Assembly: GCA_024138015.1 (NCBI GenBank)
Contig: JAMXBB010000003.1
Coordinates: 16,145,441-16,209,440 of the forward strand
Direction of reading: 5' to 3'
Length of the DNA stretch: 64,000 nt
Source of the DNA: Lumnitzera littorea
Lineage: Eukaryota; Streptophyta; Magnoliopsida; Myrtales; Combretaceae
Part shown: piece after piece, positions 1-12,395 of the stretch
Numbering within the stretch: the first letter of the stretch is position 1
Layout: each line of letters starts with the position of its first letter
Made by a program: the position numbers and the translations under genes
The notes under the pieces: model-generated
Databases searched by the model: none
What the model was told of the DNA's origin: nothing
What the model saw: the letters and a program-made list of their open reading frames with translations, nothing else

Positions 1-257
1 ATAAGATCACCTCATGTTTCTGGCAAATTTCAAGAGATTATTTCACAGAGAGGGTCTGTTCTTTTCTAATTTTAGTCATGCACAATTAATTTAACTCTTC
101 TGGAGAAGTGTCTCCTAAAGCAATTATTGAAACTAATTAGATATTAAAGTAAAGGGTCATCAAACTTTCTTTGCATTTATACACGCTAGTGATTTATGCC
201 TCCTTGTTTGGTTTCACTATTATTAGAAAGAAGATATATCCAGCAGAGTTGGTAATT

Positions 258-317
258 CGTGCTGTGTCTCCTGTTTGTATATAAATGCGTGCTGTGTCTC
301 CTGTTTGTATATAAATG
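258..317. repeat. 30-bp exact tandem duplication
   Basis: The 30-base unit at 258-287 is repeated without change at 288-317. It reads CGTGCTGTGTCTCC followed by TGTTTGTATATAAATG. Perfect identity suggests a recent slippage or duplication event. It may vary in copy number between individuals. Confidence 0.95.
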
Positions 318-3300
318 GGTTTGTGTTTATAAAATCTTAATTCATGATATAATTCGTTTATTGATATTATATGAAAATCTAAACTTATAATCCGACTCGT
401 TTAAAAAGACTTGTTTTATCGAAAGAAAAATTATAAACAAATCTATATAATATTTGTAGATTTAATAAGAGTGTTTTGTTGAAATGTTATGACATCATTT
501 AAGTATTTTTCCTTCTTTTCTTTTCTCTTTGTTTTCCTGATTCTTTTTCTTTCGTTTTTTTCTTTTTTGGGATAAGTGAATACTCAGCTTTCATGTAATG
601 TAACTTACTAAAGGTTTTTGTAAATGCGACTCTTAAATATATGGTAAATATTCCTGTTAAAAGAAAGCAAAACCAACATCAATAATAAGACTAAATTGCT
701 TTTCAGATAAAAAAATTCATAAAAATAATAAATAGTTTTCTTTTGTCCTTCAATGCTTACAAATATTCTAATAATAGTTGCTGATCTTTCTCACAATAAA
801 CATCTCCTTCAAGTTAATTGGTCAATAAAAATGACCATTGAACCCTCATTTGTTACATACGATAAACAATAAATTTCATCGGAATATATTACATTGAAAA
901 TTAAGTGCAACTATTTATAAGAATAACAAATAGTTTTGACCTCTCTATCCCTGTAACCCATCCAATGCTAATGATTTGTTGTCTTAAATTAAGTGGACCA
1001 TGACTTGAATTGATATTACCATTATTCATGAGCATAACAAAAAATTTTATCCTTTATGTCAATAACTATTTAATTAAGAGGTTCAAGTTTTTGTTCACTA
1101 TATATTTTGATTATGAATGTGAGAATTCGTTTTTAGATGTTTTAATAAGGAACTCATATAAAAATGATCGGTTTTATAGTAAATGAAAAAATAGATTGCA
1201 ATTTAATAGTATAAATCACGACGAATCATAAAATCAAATGTAAACAATAAAGTAAATATAAAAAAGTGACATTGTACAAATTAACCAAATAACCTCACAT
1301 AAAAAAGAATAGAAAAGATATGAACAAACACAAGATAAATGTGTTGTGTCATAACCGTGTAAGGACTTAGCAAAGAAAGTACCTAGAAAATGAACTTAAG
1401 ACGAAGGATTGAGTTTTGTAAGAGCTATAGTTGGGGATTGAAAGAGTAAAAGCCAAAAAGAGTAGTGAAAACCCTAAACTAAAAAAAAAAATAAAAAAAT
1501 TTATTGTGGGTGATCAACAAAATAAAATAAGAATAAGATAAAATCAAATATAAATATCATACAACTATTAATGATAAATAGATTCGTGGGTTAAACTTAT
1601 GACTTGTTTAATAAATAGGTCTGTAAATAGGTTTGAAATTTAAACCTGAACTCGAACAAGAATTTAAACGAGTCGTGTCCATGTTTGATTGATAATTATT
1701 TGTGTTGATTTATGTTGAGTCAAACCCATTTATTGTTATCTCGTGTTGTGTCTAGATTCGCAGATTGGATCTCAAATTGCTAACCTTAATATTCGGTGGA
1801 TCTCGCATAGGGATAAGAAAAAATATAGTGTTTTTATAAAAGTAATTCAAATAATATGGCTAAACTAAAGGTATCTATATAAATACATCATATAAAATCG
1901 TGCGTTGAACCATGATTTCAAAATAGAGTAAGATCGTGAAATTTTAATAAAAATTGTGGGTACAAATGGTATGACATTAAGTACGCATGTGGTGTTGCAT
2001 GTACATAATATGCAATTGTTTGGTAATTATCGTCCGCTGGGATTTACTCACCTCTTTCTGGAGATATGTTTTTTCCTTTCAGTTCAATTGCTAATTTGAA
2101 CGTGAGAAAACTGGAGAGTATAGCAACGAGCGTTATGTATCTTGAAGAGACAGGCTGCGGTGGATTGTGGTACTTTCAAGTTTGGGGCGTTACAATAATG
2201 AATAAAAGGCGTTTTTATAATTCCTACCATTAGAGTATAGATCATAGCCCAAATGGTTTCAATATAGTCATCACCTCAAACGTAAATTCTCCTGTGGTGA
2301 ACAGTTAAGCCTAGCATAAAACTACTACATACGATCACAAAACATATGCCACTCCATACAAGGATTAGTATTCCTATATGCAATAATCAATACTAATTAA
2401 CACAACGAATTGAGTTCTTAACAGTACAAATCCTTCACAAAAACAAATATGGAATTAGGCCCCTAGAGTCGGTTTTAATGGTGTTGACCATTTTTGCTTT
2501 TGGGAGGCCTAAGAGTAATTTGGAAGTCTTGATTGAATATCAAGAGTTTTAGAGTCATTATAAAAAGTATAGATTGATTTTTAGAGTTATTTTGAAAGTG
2601 TGGACTTATTGAATCCCGATCATTTTAGAAGTGCGTATTTTTCGTATTTTGTTATAGTTCATAAATTGTTTTAATAGTTTGGATTGAGTTTTATAAAAAA
2701 CATTTTGTAATTACAGAACAAAGTATTACACTTCATATTCCTATTCATATTTCATTAATTTAATCTCTAGCCAACTTGTACTTACTTTCCGCTCAAAAGT
2801 TTTGATAATCGATTTATTTAATTTAAAACCTTTACTCACTCAATTGGTCGTTTCATCGATTTGCTCTATAATTAAGTTAGCCGAGTTTACATTTCTCTTA
2901 AACATGATCGGTTTGAGTTTTAAATATATAGTCAATTAGATTCCCCCAAGTCAGTCAACTCGCCTAGATTCTCTAACCTTTCAACTTTTTTTTTTCTCCA
3001 AATCATTTTGAGTCTTCTTCGAATAAATCCTTTACTTCATAATCTATTTTTAAGTCAATTAAAACCATCCCAATATCTTCTAGTTATCAATTTTTCTCAC
3101 TGATCTCATATATTTGTTGGTTTTTCTGACATAATTTAATTCTATCCTCGTTCATAAACTAATCTCCCTATTCGTTATTAAACACCTGGTATACAATACT
3201 AACTTTACACTATGTCTGACAATTATTACGGAGAGTGCAAATGAAAGGAAATCTATATAAAGGAAAAGTAAAGAAAAGGAAGTATTATATTTATTTATTT

Positions 3301-3483
3301 TGGATATAAAAGTAGAAATGAGAGGAAAATGGTGGAAAGCTTTTCTTTCACATGATAACAAAATTAAATTACTCTCCACAAATCTCCTCTTTTTTATTTT
3401 TATTTTTTATAATTTTTTTTCTTTTCATAAAACCATTTTTGTAATTTTCTCAACTTTTCACCTTTTTTCACTAAAAAGGATTT

Positions 3484-3690
3484 AATAGATAATACACAAT
3501 ACATAAAAATATACATAATATATAACTACCAATCGAATTTAAATTTCATTAGAAAAAATTCAATAGATAGTAAAGGGTGCATAAAAATATAGATAATGTA
3601 TAACTACCAATTAAATTTAAATAAAGAATTCAATGGATAGTAAACCATGTGTAAAAATATACATAATGTATAACTACCAATTCGATATCG
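3484..3690. repeat. Degenerate tandem repeat, three units of about 70-78 bp
   Basis: Three successive blocks start near 3484, 3562 and 3632. Each begins AATAGATA or AATGGATA and shares the cores TAAAAATATA and ATAACTACCAAT. The units differ by substitutions and small indels, so the array is old. No coding content. Confidence 0.8.
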
Positions 3691-4422
3691 ATAGTCATGT
3701 TATTGAATGTTTAAGTATAATTGGTAATGGGTGTTTATATAAAAAATCCACTACCCTATATTTAATATTTAAATAAAATTGGTAATCATATATTATATAT
3801 ATTTATAGGTAACGTGTACTTTCTGTTATATCTTTTTTCCATTTCCACGTGTTTCTCTCCAAATTTGGAGAGAGAGAAAAGGAGCTCCAAGAAGGAATAT
3901 TTCCGCTCATTTCTATGTATTTTTTATCTCATTTCCAAAGCAACTAAACAAAAGAGTTGCTGGTTTCTGCTGATTTTTTATTTCTACCCATCCAAACATA
4001 GCGTTAATCAAAGCATGAAAGCTAACGAAGAGGAGAATAGACTGAAAAATTTTCACGGAGCTTGCAACAATCGTAAGGCACCATACAATCTGTCTTTTCC
4101 ACTTTGTTCCTTCCTTCATCTAAAATCCACACCCTCCATTTTATCCAATTTGTAAAATCTTAAGAACCCTTGCCGTTTCCAAGGCGGTTGGCTTCTTCTA
4201 CACGCTTCATTGGGGGATTCCTGGCCACTTTTTGATGATAGAATTCCAAATTCCTTTAGATAAGAAAAATCTATTATGAAGTTGAAACTACGAACCATAA
4301 ATTTGCTAAATATATACCATTCTAGGGATTCACTATTTCCCCGCGGAAGTCTCTTACATAGTTTTTGCCCTAGAATCTGGAAATTCTGTCTTTCTTCATT
4401 GTAAAATTCATGCAGAGATAAT

Positions 4423-4452
4423 AACACACACACACACACATATATATATATA
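4423..4452. repeat. Compound microsatellite (AC)n(AT)n
   Basis: A run of about nine CA dinucleotides passes directly into about six TA dinucleotides. It lies about 190 bases past the AIRP2 stop codon, in or just beyond the 3' UTR. It is a candidate polymorphic marker. Confidence 0.95.
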
Positions 4453-4637
4453 CTTACAACGAGATTACGTTTTAAATTTGGTAAAAACTATCCATTGTGA
4501 AAGAATGAGCAATCTAAATACACCACCAACAACATCAGGCTATTTACAATTCCTACTATATCTCCCAATAGGAGACACAAACACAAATATATATACAAGC
4601 AACAACGTCAAAAGAACACTTCAGACGTACTTACTCC

Positions 4638-6872
4638 TCATCGAAACTGAGGGTCATAAGAAACACATTTAGGATTTGGGATTAGTAGTGGAAGCTTCTG
4701 CACATACATAATCAGTCTCTTCATGCTCTCTTTAGCAATCGAAGAAAGGTCAGCGATTTCGCTGCTTGTCGTGAGTATCCATAAGTCCCCCGAGTTCACT
4801 CTCTTCAGATTATCTCTGCAAAACGGGCACGACTGGGATCTTGCTCGCCTAGAGTCAAAAGAAACGTAAAATGATCTACATAGCATTAGCAAGCAACAAG
4901 GCAGACGTGCACCTACCATACATAATGCCAGATCTGGCCAGGAATTATGATGCCAAAACAATTAACTGCAACAAATAACGGTACATGGTTCTTCATCCCG
5001 ATCGCCTTTGCCGAGGAACTATAAACAGCTTTTCACAAGGATCGCCCTTTTTTGTGTGCTTAAAAGACAAATGAAAATGCTGATTCTATATTTAATAATA
5101 GGGATGATGCTTCAATTCGAAATTCAAGAAGTAATCACCAATACCCCATTTACCCCTGCCCAGCTACAGACCCTCTTACACTTCTCTGCAGCATCTCGTG
5201 GTTATATTTGTAACCGTGCCTAGTGCACTTTAGAGCGTATTCATCTCATTTGCAGCATCTTGTGTTGATCCAAACAAGGTTCGTAAATGAGAAAATCAAG
5301 CATGCATGACTTACCAATTGCGGTAGCACTTCATGCACATAGAATGATTGCATTTTGGCAGTACAATCTTGCTATCCATCTCCAAGCAGATACCGCATTC
5401 TTCCTCTCTTTCTAGATCAATTTCAGATATTTTTCCCTTATCGAGCTCATCTTTTATCCTGTACTTGGCTGCACAAACCTCTCTTTGCTTTCTCTCTTCC
5501 ACATCGGTGACACCTCTATGAAGTTGCAGTAGCGAGGGGAATATAACACCTGCCAGTTAAGATATATTTCTATGCTAAAAGGTGGTTCTCTTTTGCATAA
5601 TAATGGCATACAATCTCTACTTCAGAAAGAAAATATGTTTTTAAGGCTTACTCACCATAGAACTCCTTTAGGCTAGCTTTCCTTTCATGAATGGATATGG
5701 TAGTCTTTCCATCCACATAAGCCTGAAATGACATTTCAAAAACTATCACCCCTTACAAGAAAAAAGGCACAGTTACCCTGCCTGATGTTCTCTTTTGGTT
5801 GTTATGCCACTTGAGGCTAGATGTAGCAAGAGCAGTTAAACATAGAAACCGAAGACATTGTTAGGTATAAAATTGTGGCTCACCTTATAAATAAGAACCC
5901 GAAGCAATCCTAAGGTGCCTGCAAGGCGACAATCAGTCCACTGTACAAGAAAAAGCAAGAAATGTGCGGCTGGACTGTAGGATAATCTCATCTGAAGGCA
6001 GGCTCCATCATATGCTCGAGGGTAATCCGAGGAGCTGAGTGGTGAGAAACATAGCGGAACAAGATTATGAAGATTCAATTCCGACAAGGTATATATTTGT
6101 CCTAGTCCTACGTTTGAAAACCCAAGTGTTGCGAAGCAATTTTGCACTCAATGACATGCATTCGATCCATGCAAAGAGCCACATGAAGATGATGAACAAA
6201 AATGCGATAACACCTCCAATTACCTTCCTCATTTGTTTTCTTTTTTTTTTTCGCACCCTTCTTCTTCCCTTTTATTATTGCTAATAAATTAGTATGGTTT
6301 TCTCACATTACTAGAATGAAAACACCTATCTTATACTTGTAAATTATCTACATATAGTTCCTCATATAAAATACCCAAAAAAACAAAAAAAAAGTATAGA
6401 TTTTCTATCTTTGCTTTTTTGTTCTCAGGTAACATGTCATCTAAGTTAAGACATATGCTTGTAACTTTTGCAAAGATAATGAAGCTCTCGTTGAAGTCAT
6501 GACCAAAACAATTTATATTCTTCTTAAGATATGATCATAAGTAGAACAAAATTCCATGAGATTTATACATCTTTGTTAAACTAAAATGTTGCAGAGATAG
6601 AAAAACAAAAACTTCTACGAAATTTAAACACCAGAGTTGACAAGAGGACTCATTTTATTAGACAAGATTATAAACAACTTGCTGGTATAAAGAAGGAAAA
6701 AAAAAAATTAAAAAAAAAAAAAGCATGATGAGAAGAAAATTAGGAAAAATAAAAAGAGAAAGGAGCTACCAACGTAAAAATTGAGGAAAGAAGTTAAAAG
6801 AAATTACAGGGTGTTGGCGAATTGAATATCAGCTTCAAGTGCTTTGAGTGAATCCTTGAAAGACTTCCGCAT
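4638..6872 (-). CDS. AIRP2: AIRP2-like RING-HC E3 ubiquitin ligase
   Basis: Five exons join in frame to 242 codons: 6872-6808, 6034-5884, 5722-5656, 5549-5315 and 4848-4638, all with GT-AG introns. The start begins MRKSFKDSLKALEADIQ, and the rest follows Arabidopsis AIRP2 (At5g01520) closely along its length as I remember it. A C3HC4 RING lies at about residues 146-183: Cys146, Cys149, Cys161, His163, Cys166, Cys169, Cys180 and Cys183. The spacing is intact, so the protein should be able to bind zinc and recruit an E2. A hydrophobic, Leu-rich stretch at about 43-71 is part of the family's N-terminal domain. Known for the family: AtAIRP2 is a cytosolic E3 ligase that positively regulates abscisic acid-dependent drought responses. 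ABRE-like motifs upstream fit that role. Exon boundaries are inferred from frame and homology; the C terminus ends at TGA 4638-4640. Function here is inferred from orthology. Confidence 0.95.
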
Positions 6873-7230
6873 TTCCCTTTTGCTGTTTTTTTTTTTTTTA
6901 TTTCTTAATTTTGCCCATCCAACGCAAAGACACTTGATTAACAGTAATCCATCAACTCCTTTAAGTTAAAAAGAAACTCATTTTCATCTATATGATATGA
7001 ATTCTTCTGGGTTCTAGTTTTCTGCTTTTTGTTAGTGTTATTCTTTGTTTGAGAAACTCTGAAACTCAAGACCGTGCCTTTGGAGAGGAAGGGAGGGAGA
7101 GAGAAAGAGTGTTTGTGTGTCTGTGTCTGCTAGAGTGGGGCTTACGTGGCTTTCGCTTTGCTCGCACGTAACAGTGAATACCTTACTACTACTACTACTA
7201 CTCACCCGTTTTGGTTTTAATTTCATTCAT
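6873..7230 (-). promoter_or_regulatory. AIRP2 5' leader and proximal promoter
   Basis: This region lies directly upstream of the AIRP2 start codon. On the minus strand it contains a pyrimidine-rich CT block (complement of 7080-7113), as is common near plant transcription starts, a (TAG)n/(TAC)n run near 7189-7202, and several out-of-frame upstream ATGs between about 6915 and 6990. Those ATGs suggest either a leader intron or uORF control; the sequence alone does not decide. An A/T homopolymer sits near 6885-6900. The open frame across 7038-7226 has no homology and is treated as leader or promoter sequence. Confidence 0.55.
7144..7170 (-). promoter_or_regulatory. Paired ACGT/ABRE-like elements
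   Basis: The plus strand has ACGTGGC at 7144-7150, an ABRE core, and CACGTA at 7165-7170. They are about 20 bases apart and about 270-300 bases upstream of the AIRP2 start codon. bZIP factors of the ABF/AREB type act on closely spaced ACGT elements, which would agree with the ABA-inducible expression known for Arabidopsis AIRP2. The motifs are directly visible; activity is inferred. Confidence 0.5.
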
Positions 7231-9627
7231 AATAATAGTTATTAATGTATGGGTAAGAAAAAATTGTTATTAATGATTTTACATGGATGGAGTAAGGTCG
7301 ATTAAATTTGAATTCAACCATATGATTGAATTTGATTTAAATTAAACTTGATTTAACTTAATCTTTTATAAAGCTATTTCAATCTAACATTTAGTTCAAT
7401 CCAATTTATCTCATTCAATTTTGATTTTCTTATGTATTTAGATCAATTATTTAAAACCAAATCTGATGATGTTGAATAAAATAAAATTAAAACATGTTAT
7501 AAGTTTACTGCTTTATTCCTCCTTTCAACAAGTGGTTTTCTTCATCTTCTTTTTCCTCTCCTCTCCTATCATTAGCCTTGGTTAGTGGTGCCTTTAATTA
7601 GTGCTATTTATCAAACCAAAATTCAAATTAAGCTAGATTGAATCGTAAAATATGGTTTTTTTTTTTTTATATTTTGATTCGGTTTACGATTTAGTTCAAA
7701 GGGGATTAAATAATTAGCAGTTCGATTTGTGAAATTGAATCGAATCACACTGCTTGAATTCATACTGAATCGTTTTTTATTTAAAAATAAAAAATAATAA
7801 ATATTTTTTACTTTTAAATTATATTAATATTTCATTTTAACTTTATTTACATTTTGTTATTTTGTTTTATTATCTCTCTTTTGATATTTAACTTTTACTA
7901 TCCACTCTTCTTTTATTGTCATTTTTCATCTCTTAAGTAAATTTTTATATTTTATAGGATGTAATTTTATTGTGACATAATATTATATGGTTTTATCCTT
8001 TACATAACATTTTTCATTTTAAGCATTAGTATTGGTTAAAAACTTCGGTAATTATTTATATTATTAAATATAACAAAGTGATTTTAAAAGCTATTTGAAT
8101 TGAATTGAGCTGAATGTGATTTGATTTAAATATCGAACCATTAAGAATTTGAGTCAAATTATTTAAAATTACGGTTTGTGAACCCTTAAACCTAACCGAA
8201 TTGAGCCATGAGTACTCTTACCTCCGATTCCCTTTTTGCTCGATCAACTAAAACTTCCACAGAATTGGACCGGGATATTCAGAGAAGATAACTTAAGGCC
8301 CTAGGAGGCCTGATACTTAGCTTAGCTTCTTGATTAATTGAAAATTCGAAAAATTATTGAAAAAAAAAAAAATGAATTGCACGAACTATCTCTTAAAAAT
8401 ATGATTATTGTACAAATCTTTCGTTTTTAAAATTGAGCATTTATACTTCTTAAATAAATATGAAATCTGCTTCTTTTAATTATGTGGCAACTCACATATT
8501 AAATCCACTAATATAAAAATATTATAAAATAAATATTTTATAACATCATCTAAATTGTTGACGTGAAAGACATGTAATTAAATTATTTAATTTCCATTTA
8601 CATAACATGTTCTGTTTAACCATTGGAACATTCATATGTTGCCTATCAATTACATTCTGGCTTTTACCGATTTTGTTTGATTCAACAATAGTATTGTCAG
8701 TCTATAAAATACACAAGAAGATAATAGTAAAAATTTACAAAAATAAAAACCAGTTAGTTATGGGTTTGTCTACTTACAATTTCTAAGATTCTTCTTCTCT
8801 ATTTTCAATATAAATTATTTAAAAAAAAAACAGAGATGAAAATGTCCAAAGTCACACTTATTAGAATCACTAACGAAATAATGTGAAAGGGCAAAGAAAT
8901 TCTACATCTATACATGAGATCTAAAGGTTGAATTTGGCTTGTTTGTTCTCTATTATGTAATTTTCCCATTTAGAATTTTAGGGCAGAATATTATTTATTA
9001 TCAACTTATAAGATACTAAATCTTACATGTATTATGCACTTGTTTTCGTTTTGTAATCTTTTATCATATTTAATTGGAGAGAATGAAAATAAATAATTAG
9101 TGAAACATTTACTAATCAATTACATAAATCATGATACTTGTTATATACTAAACTTAGAAAGTATAATAGTTCATGACATGTTCTTATCCTCTAAAAGGTT
9201 TGAAAACCTATGCTCTAGCTCTTCAAAAGTACTTTCTACTCAAAAGCTTTTATTGCTTAAAATGTTTTAGTGAAGTCTTCCAATTAAATGAATTATGAAG
9301 CCCAGTGTAACAAAACAATCGTCCATAAACATATACCCAGTTTCCCGAAAAAAAAAAAAAAAAACATATAGCATATATGGTAAGCTAAAAGTCCACAAAG
9401 TCCAAATGAACTTTGCAAAATCTAAAAGGGGGATTGAATAGATTTGATGATTTTAAACTCTTCTTACTTTTAAGGTTTATTGTAAGATGTTAAAAGTGGG
9501 GAATAACGAGTAATAACAGTAAGTTTTACGATAAAATAAAAACAATCAAGAGAAGAAGATAATGCAAAGGTTTTTAGGGAGTTCGACTTTCATTATACAT
9601 TGTCCTCTCTTTTATTTCTATATTTAA
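7231..9627. other. AT-rich intergenic DNA upstream of AIRP2
   Basis: No gene is supported. Stretches at about 7300-7450, 7620-7780 and 8090-8200 are rich in GATTTGATT- and GAATTGAATTGAG-like words on both strands. These resemble old MITE or intergenic-repeat relics, but I could not define terminal inverted repeats or a target duplication. Poly(A/T) runs occur near 7655, 8360, 8820 and 9350. Confidence 0.45.
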
Positions 9628-10430
9628 TTAGTTATGAGCCCGCACTAGGCACGGATAAAATTCTGAGTTATATTATAAATTTTTTATTTTTAAAAATAAC
9701 AAATGTAAAGATGATTTGATACTTTATGTATTATTTGAGAAATATTATCCATTAAAATCTTTAGTTCATTTTCTAATTGACATTATAATATATTATTATA
9801 TGATATATAATTTTCATATAAGGAATGACTTAAAATGAATTACTGAATAGTAATTTACTACAATAGAATATACAAGGCAAAGTTTTAGAAATTATATTAA
9901 ATATAACAAAAAATTATGAAAATGTATTAATAATACCCAAAAAAGGATATGTTAAAAAGGAAAGAACTTTTAAAACTATATATTATATTATAATATGACA
10001 ATATATTATGATTTGACAAATTAAATTATGAAAACATATTAATGATACAAAGAAGGTGCGATATAAAAAGGGAAATAGCTTTTGAAACTATATATTATAA
10101 TATAATATGATTTGGCAAATAAAATTATAATAATATATTAATGATATAGCAAAAGGTTTTAATATAAAAAAAGAAGGAGTTTTAGGAATTATATATTATA
10201 ATATGATAAAAAAAATTTTGGAAATGTATTAATGATACCATAAAAAGATGAGATTTAAGAAAGAGTAGAGTTTTTAAAACTATATTTTATAATATGATTG
10301 ATTCTACAGATAAATAAATTTAAAATAGAATGGGTTTTTACATTTAAACAAATTTTTGCGTACTAATTATCATTAATGTAGGAAATGAATAGTTAAATGT
10401 CATGGTTTATACACCTTTAAGAAAAAAAAG
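9628..10430 (-). mobile_element. Possible Helitron relic, 3' end at 9628
   Basis: Read on the minus strand, a short hairpin (complement of 9638-9654; stem CCGTGC/GTGCGG with two G-T pairs) is followed about ten bases later by CTAA and then a T. A 3'-terminal hairpin just before CTRR, inserted between A and T, is the signature of Helitrons. An AT-rich tandem array lies inside, as in many non-autonomous Helitrons. The 5' TC end could not be located, so the right boundary is a guess and the call is tentative. Confidence 0.3.
9886..10310. repeat. Degenerate minisatellite, about five units of 90-110 bp
   Basis: Successive blocks share ACTATATATTATAATATGA, then AATTATGAAAATATATTAATGATA, then a purine-rich part ending in GAGTTTT or a variant. 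Units start near 9886, 9975, 10086, 10187 and 10278. Divergence between units is considerable, so the array is old. Confidence 0.7.
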
Positions 10431-10439
10431 ATTATCAAC

Positions 10440-10838
10440 ACTAGTGGCACTAAATGGCACCCAAGATCTTGTATTGGTAGAGCTTTTGGGCCTCCGAGAC
10501 TTCGAGAACACACTAAGGCATGTTCAAGGATCTTAAATAGTTAGGTGAGGTTTCCTTACTAAACAGACAAGCGATGAAACATTATGTCGAAGGATTGTTC
10601 AACTTAACTATTTTGATACTTAAATTAGAGCCTTAGTAAGCAAAGAAACTCAAAAAGTATCTAGGTCTATAAAGTATGGCATGGGGAACAATTTTCATAC
10701 CTTCTCGTTCCTCGCTCTTCCTTTCGATGGTCTTTTTGGGGAAGTATTTATAGATTGCTCCCTTATAAGTTGGGAGTTCCTTAGAGTTAACAGTCTTAAG
10801 TCGAGCTTTACTCCTTTCAACCTTAAACCCAAGCCTAG
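10440..10838 (-). mobile_element. Fragment of a Tat-family LTR
   Basis: Several segments resemble the Tat LTRs found at 28513-29057 and 41520-45170: a block around 10470-10500 with GGTAGAGCTTT, and one around 10595-10640 with ACTATTTTGATACTTAAATTAGAG. The order of segments is the same. The fragment is diverged and its true ends are unclear. A neighbouring GGCACTAAATGGCACC (from about 10447) recalls the primer-binding-site region of that element. Confidence 0.45.
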
Positions 10839-12345
10839 TGATAAGTATAAATCGCTCTACACTTTTTAGGTACATTTAGGTATAAATTGATCATAATTGT
10901 ATTTATTTATCAAGTTCTTGGTAATTCATTGTGCAACATATCAATTTCAGATGATTCAAAAGCAAAAAGGACAAAATTCAACAAGAATAAGGAGATTTAG
11001 AGCTATTACAGCCATGGTAAAGGAATAATGCTAAAGCAAGATCAATTGAGACTCATCATAGGTGTGATTAAAAAGAATTTAAGTATTTAGCGCTCGTTAC
11101 TCCCTCCATCACAGCCGTGATTAAGGGAGTGACGAAGGCTGAAGCTATTTTTCCACTTGTTCTTTACGGTCGTGACTCCACCTTAGAAGGATGATCACAT
11201 CCTTAATCACGAGCATGATTAGGTGGAATGTTTACGACGAGAAGATCACTCCTCGAGTCATGGGCGTGATGGGAGTGGATATGATGATTCTTTTTAAATT
11301 ATTTCGCACAAATTGGTGCGTGTAACTAGTCTAAATGCCAGGAAGTGTCTTAAAGTGGTGTATTTCAAGCATTTTAATGAGAAGAATATAAATACGCCAT
11401 AATTTTTAGACAAAAAAGAGATTGGATCATACATCCATTCATACATCTTCATACTCATTGTATTTTCGATTATTTTCTTTTAGTATATTCTCTATCATAC
11501 CTTTCCCGAAATCACTCAAAAGAGACAACGGGAATTCATTGTTCGTATAGTTATCAAATTTTTACAATGAAATTCAAAACAGGGTTGCACTCTTCTACTT
11601 GTTGTATGTTAATTTCTTGGTTATTTTTGCATTTTATTGATATGCTTTGTTTCTTCATTATGTGTGAGTAGTATGTTAAGACTTATTACATCATTTAGTA
11701 TGATCAAGTACATGAAATAGTAGCTTCTTAATAAATATTAATTTCGATGAATTGCACTTAATGAATCTAAGTATGGTGTAGTACACGACATTGACTTAAG
11801 ACAGATTTCAATAGAATATGTCGAGAGACAATTCTTTTAAATAGATCTAGTTTATTGGAACAACTTACTCCCGATAAATAATAAAGATATTATTAGGAAA
11901 GTTGTTGCATTCTTTAGGGAATCGATACATTAACATGACATTAACGCGATCCGAGTTGGCTGTTAATTAGGAAAAGATTCCAATAGATATAATTAGGACA
12001 GTTTTGAGAAAAATGCTTACATATTGTAATTTCTCGCAGATAACAAGTATTAGGACAAAAAGTATTTTAGTAAGATCATACTAAGTGGTGAAGCAAGTCT
12101 GCATGTTAAATGTGTTGTTAGTAATTGTTTTGTAACCATTGTGCTAGTGGCATTAATTTGTGGATTAGTATAGTTTAGTCAGTAATTTAGAGTTTTAATA
12201 ATTAATCACTTGATAAATCGAATTGCTAGATAATAGGAAGATTAATTAGTACTAGTATTTATAGTCGTTCCTAGTGGAGACGACCCTATACTCATCCGTA
12301 CTATAAAACGATAAGTATACTTGCCTATTGAATCGAGTTAATGAT
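10839..12345 (+). mobile_element. Athila-like Ty3/gypsy LTR, probably solo or truncated
   Basis: The segment has Athila-type LTR character: several TCATGGGCGTGAT- or CATCACAGCCGTGAT-like words (11100-11270), a TATA-like AATATAAATACGCC at about 11387-11400, and a distal block TCCTAGTGGAGACGACCC (12270-12287) leading into ACTTGCCTATTGAATCG. No gag or TGGCGCC primer site follows; the sequence instead meets the truncated end of the minus-strand element at about 12350-12395. No target duplication was found, so the limits are approximate. Confidence 0.5.
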
Positions 12346-12395
12346 AGAATATAGGAATTTAATTTGTAAAATTCAGAGGCTCTGTTTAGAGGCGA

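Larger units (their letters stand above)
1..4422. other. AT-rich intergenic DNA left of AIRP2
   Basis: No convincing gene was found in this stretch. Open frames here are short, several lack an ATG start, and none resembles a known family. It contains a 30-bp exact tandem duplication (258-317), a three-unit tandem repeat (3484-3690) and many short homopolymer tracts. The last few hundred bases lie downstream of the AIRP2 stop codon and probably include its 3' UTR and terminator, but I cannot fix the poly(A) site. Confidence 0.6.

Noticed and set aside
3814..4155. 113-residue plus-strand open frame
   Set aside because: The start is GTG, there is no homology, and it lies on the strand opposite the AIRP2 3' side with ordinary AT-rich composition.
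4116..4439. 107-residue minus-strand open frame beyond the AIRP2 stop
   Set aside because: It is not in frame with AIRP2, has no similarity to a family and ends in a microsatellite.
6065..6256. Hydrophobic frame in AIRP2 intron 1, a possible membrane segment
   Set aside because: It does not match the conserved AIRP2 N terminus. Splicing 6808 to 6034 restores the family sequence exactly.
7038..7226. 62-residue Ser-rich frame upstream of AIRP2
   Set aside because: It covers the CT-rich and trinucleotide-repeat promoter or leader and has no homologue that I know.
7300..8200. MITE with GATTTGATT-type arms
   Set aside because: Repeated words are visible, but no defined inverted termini or target duplication could be placed.
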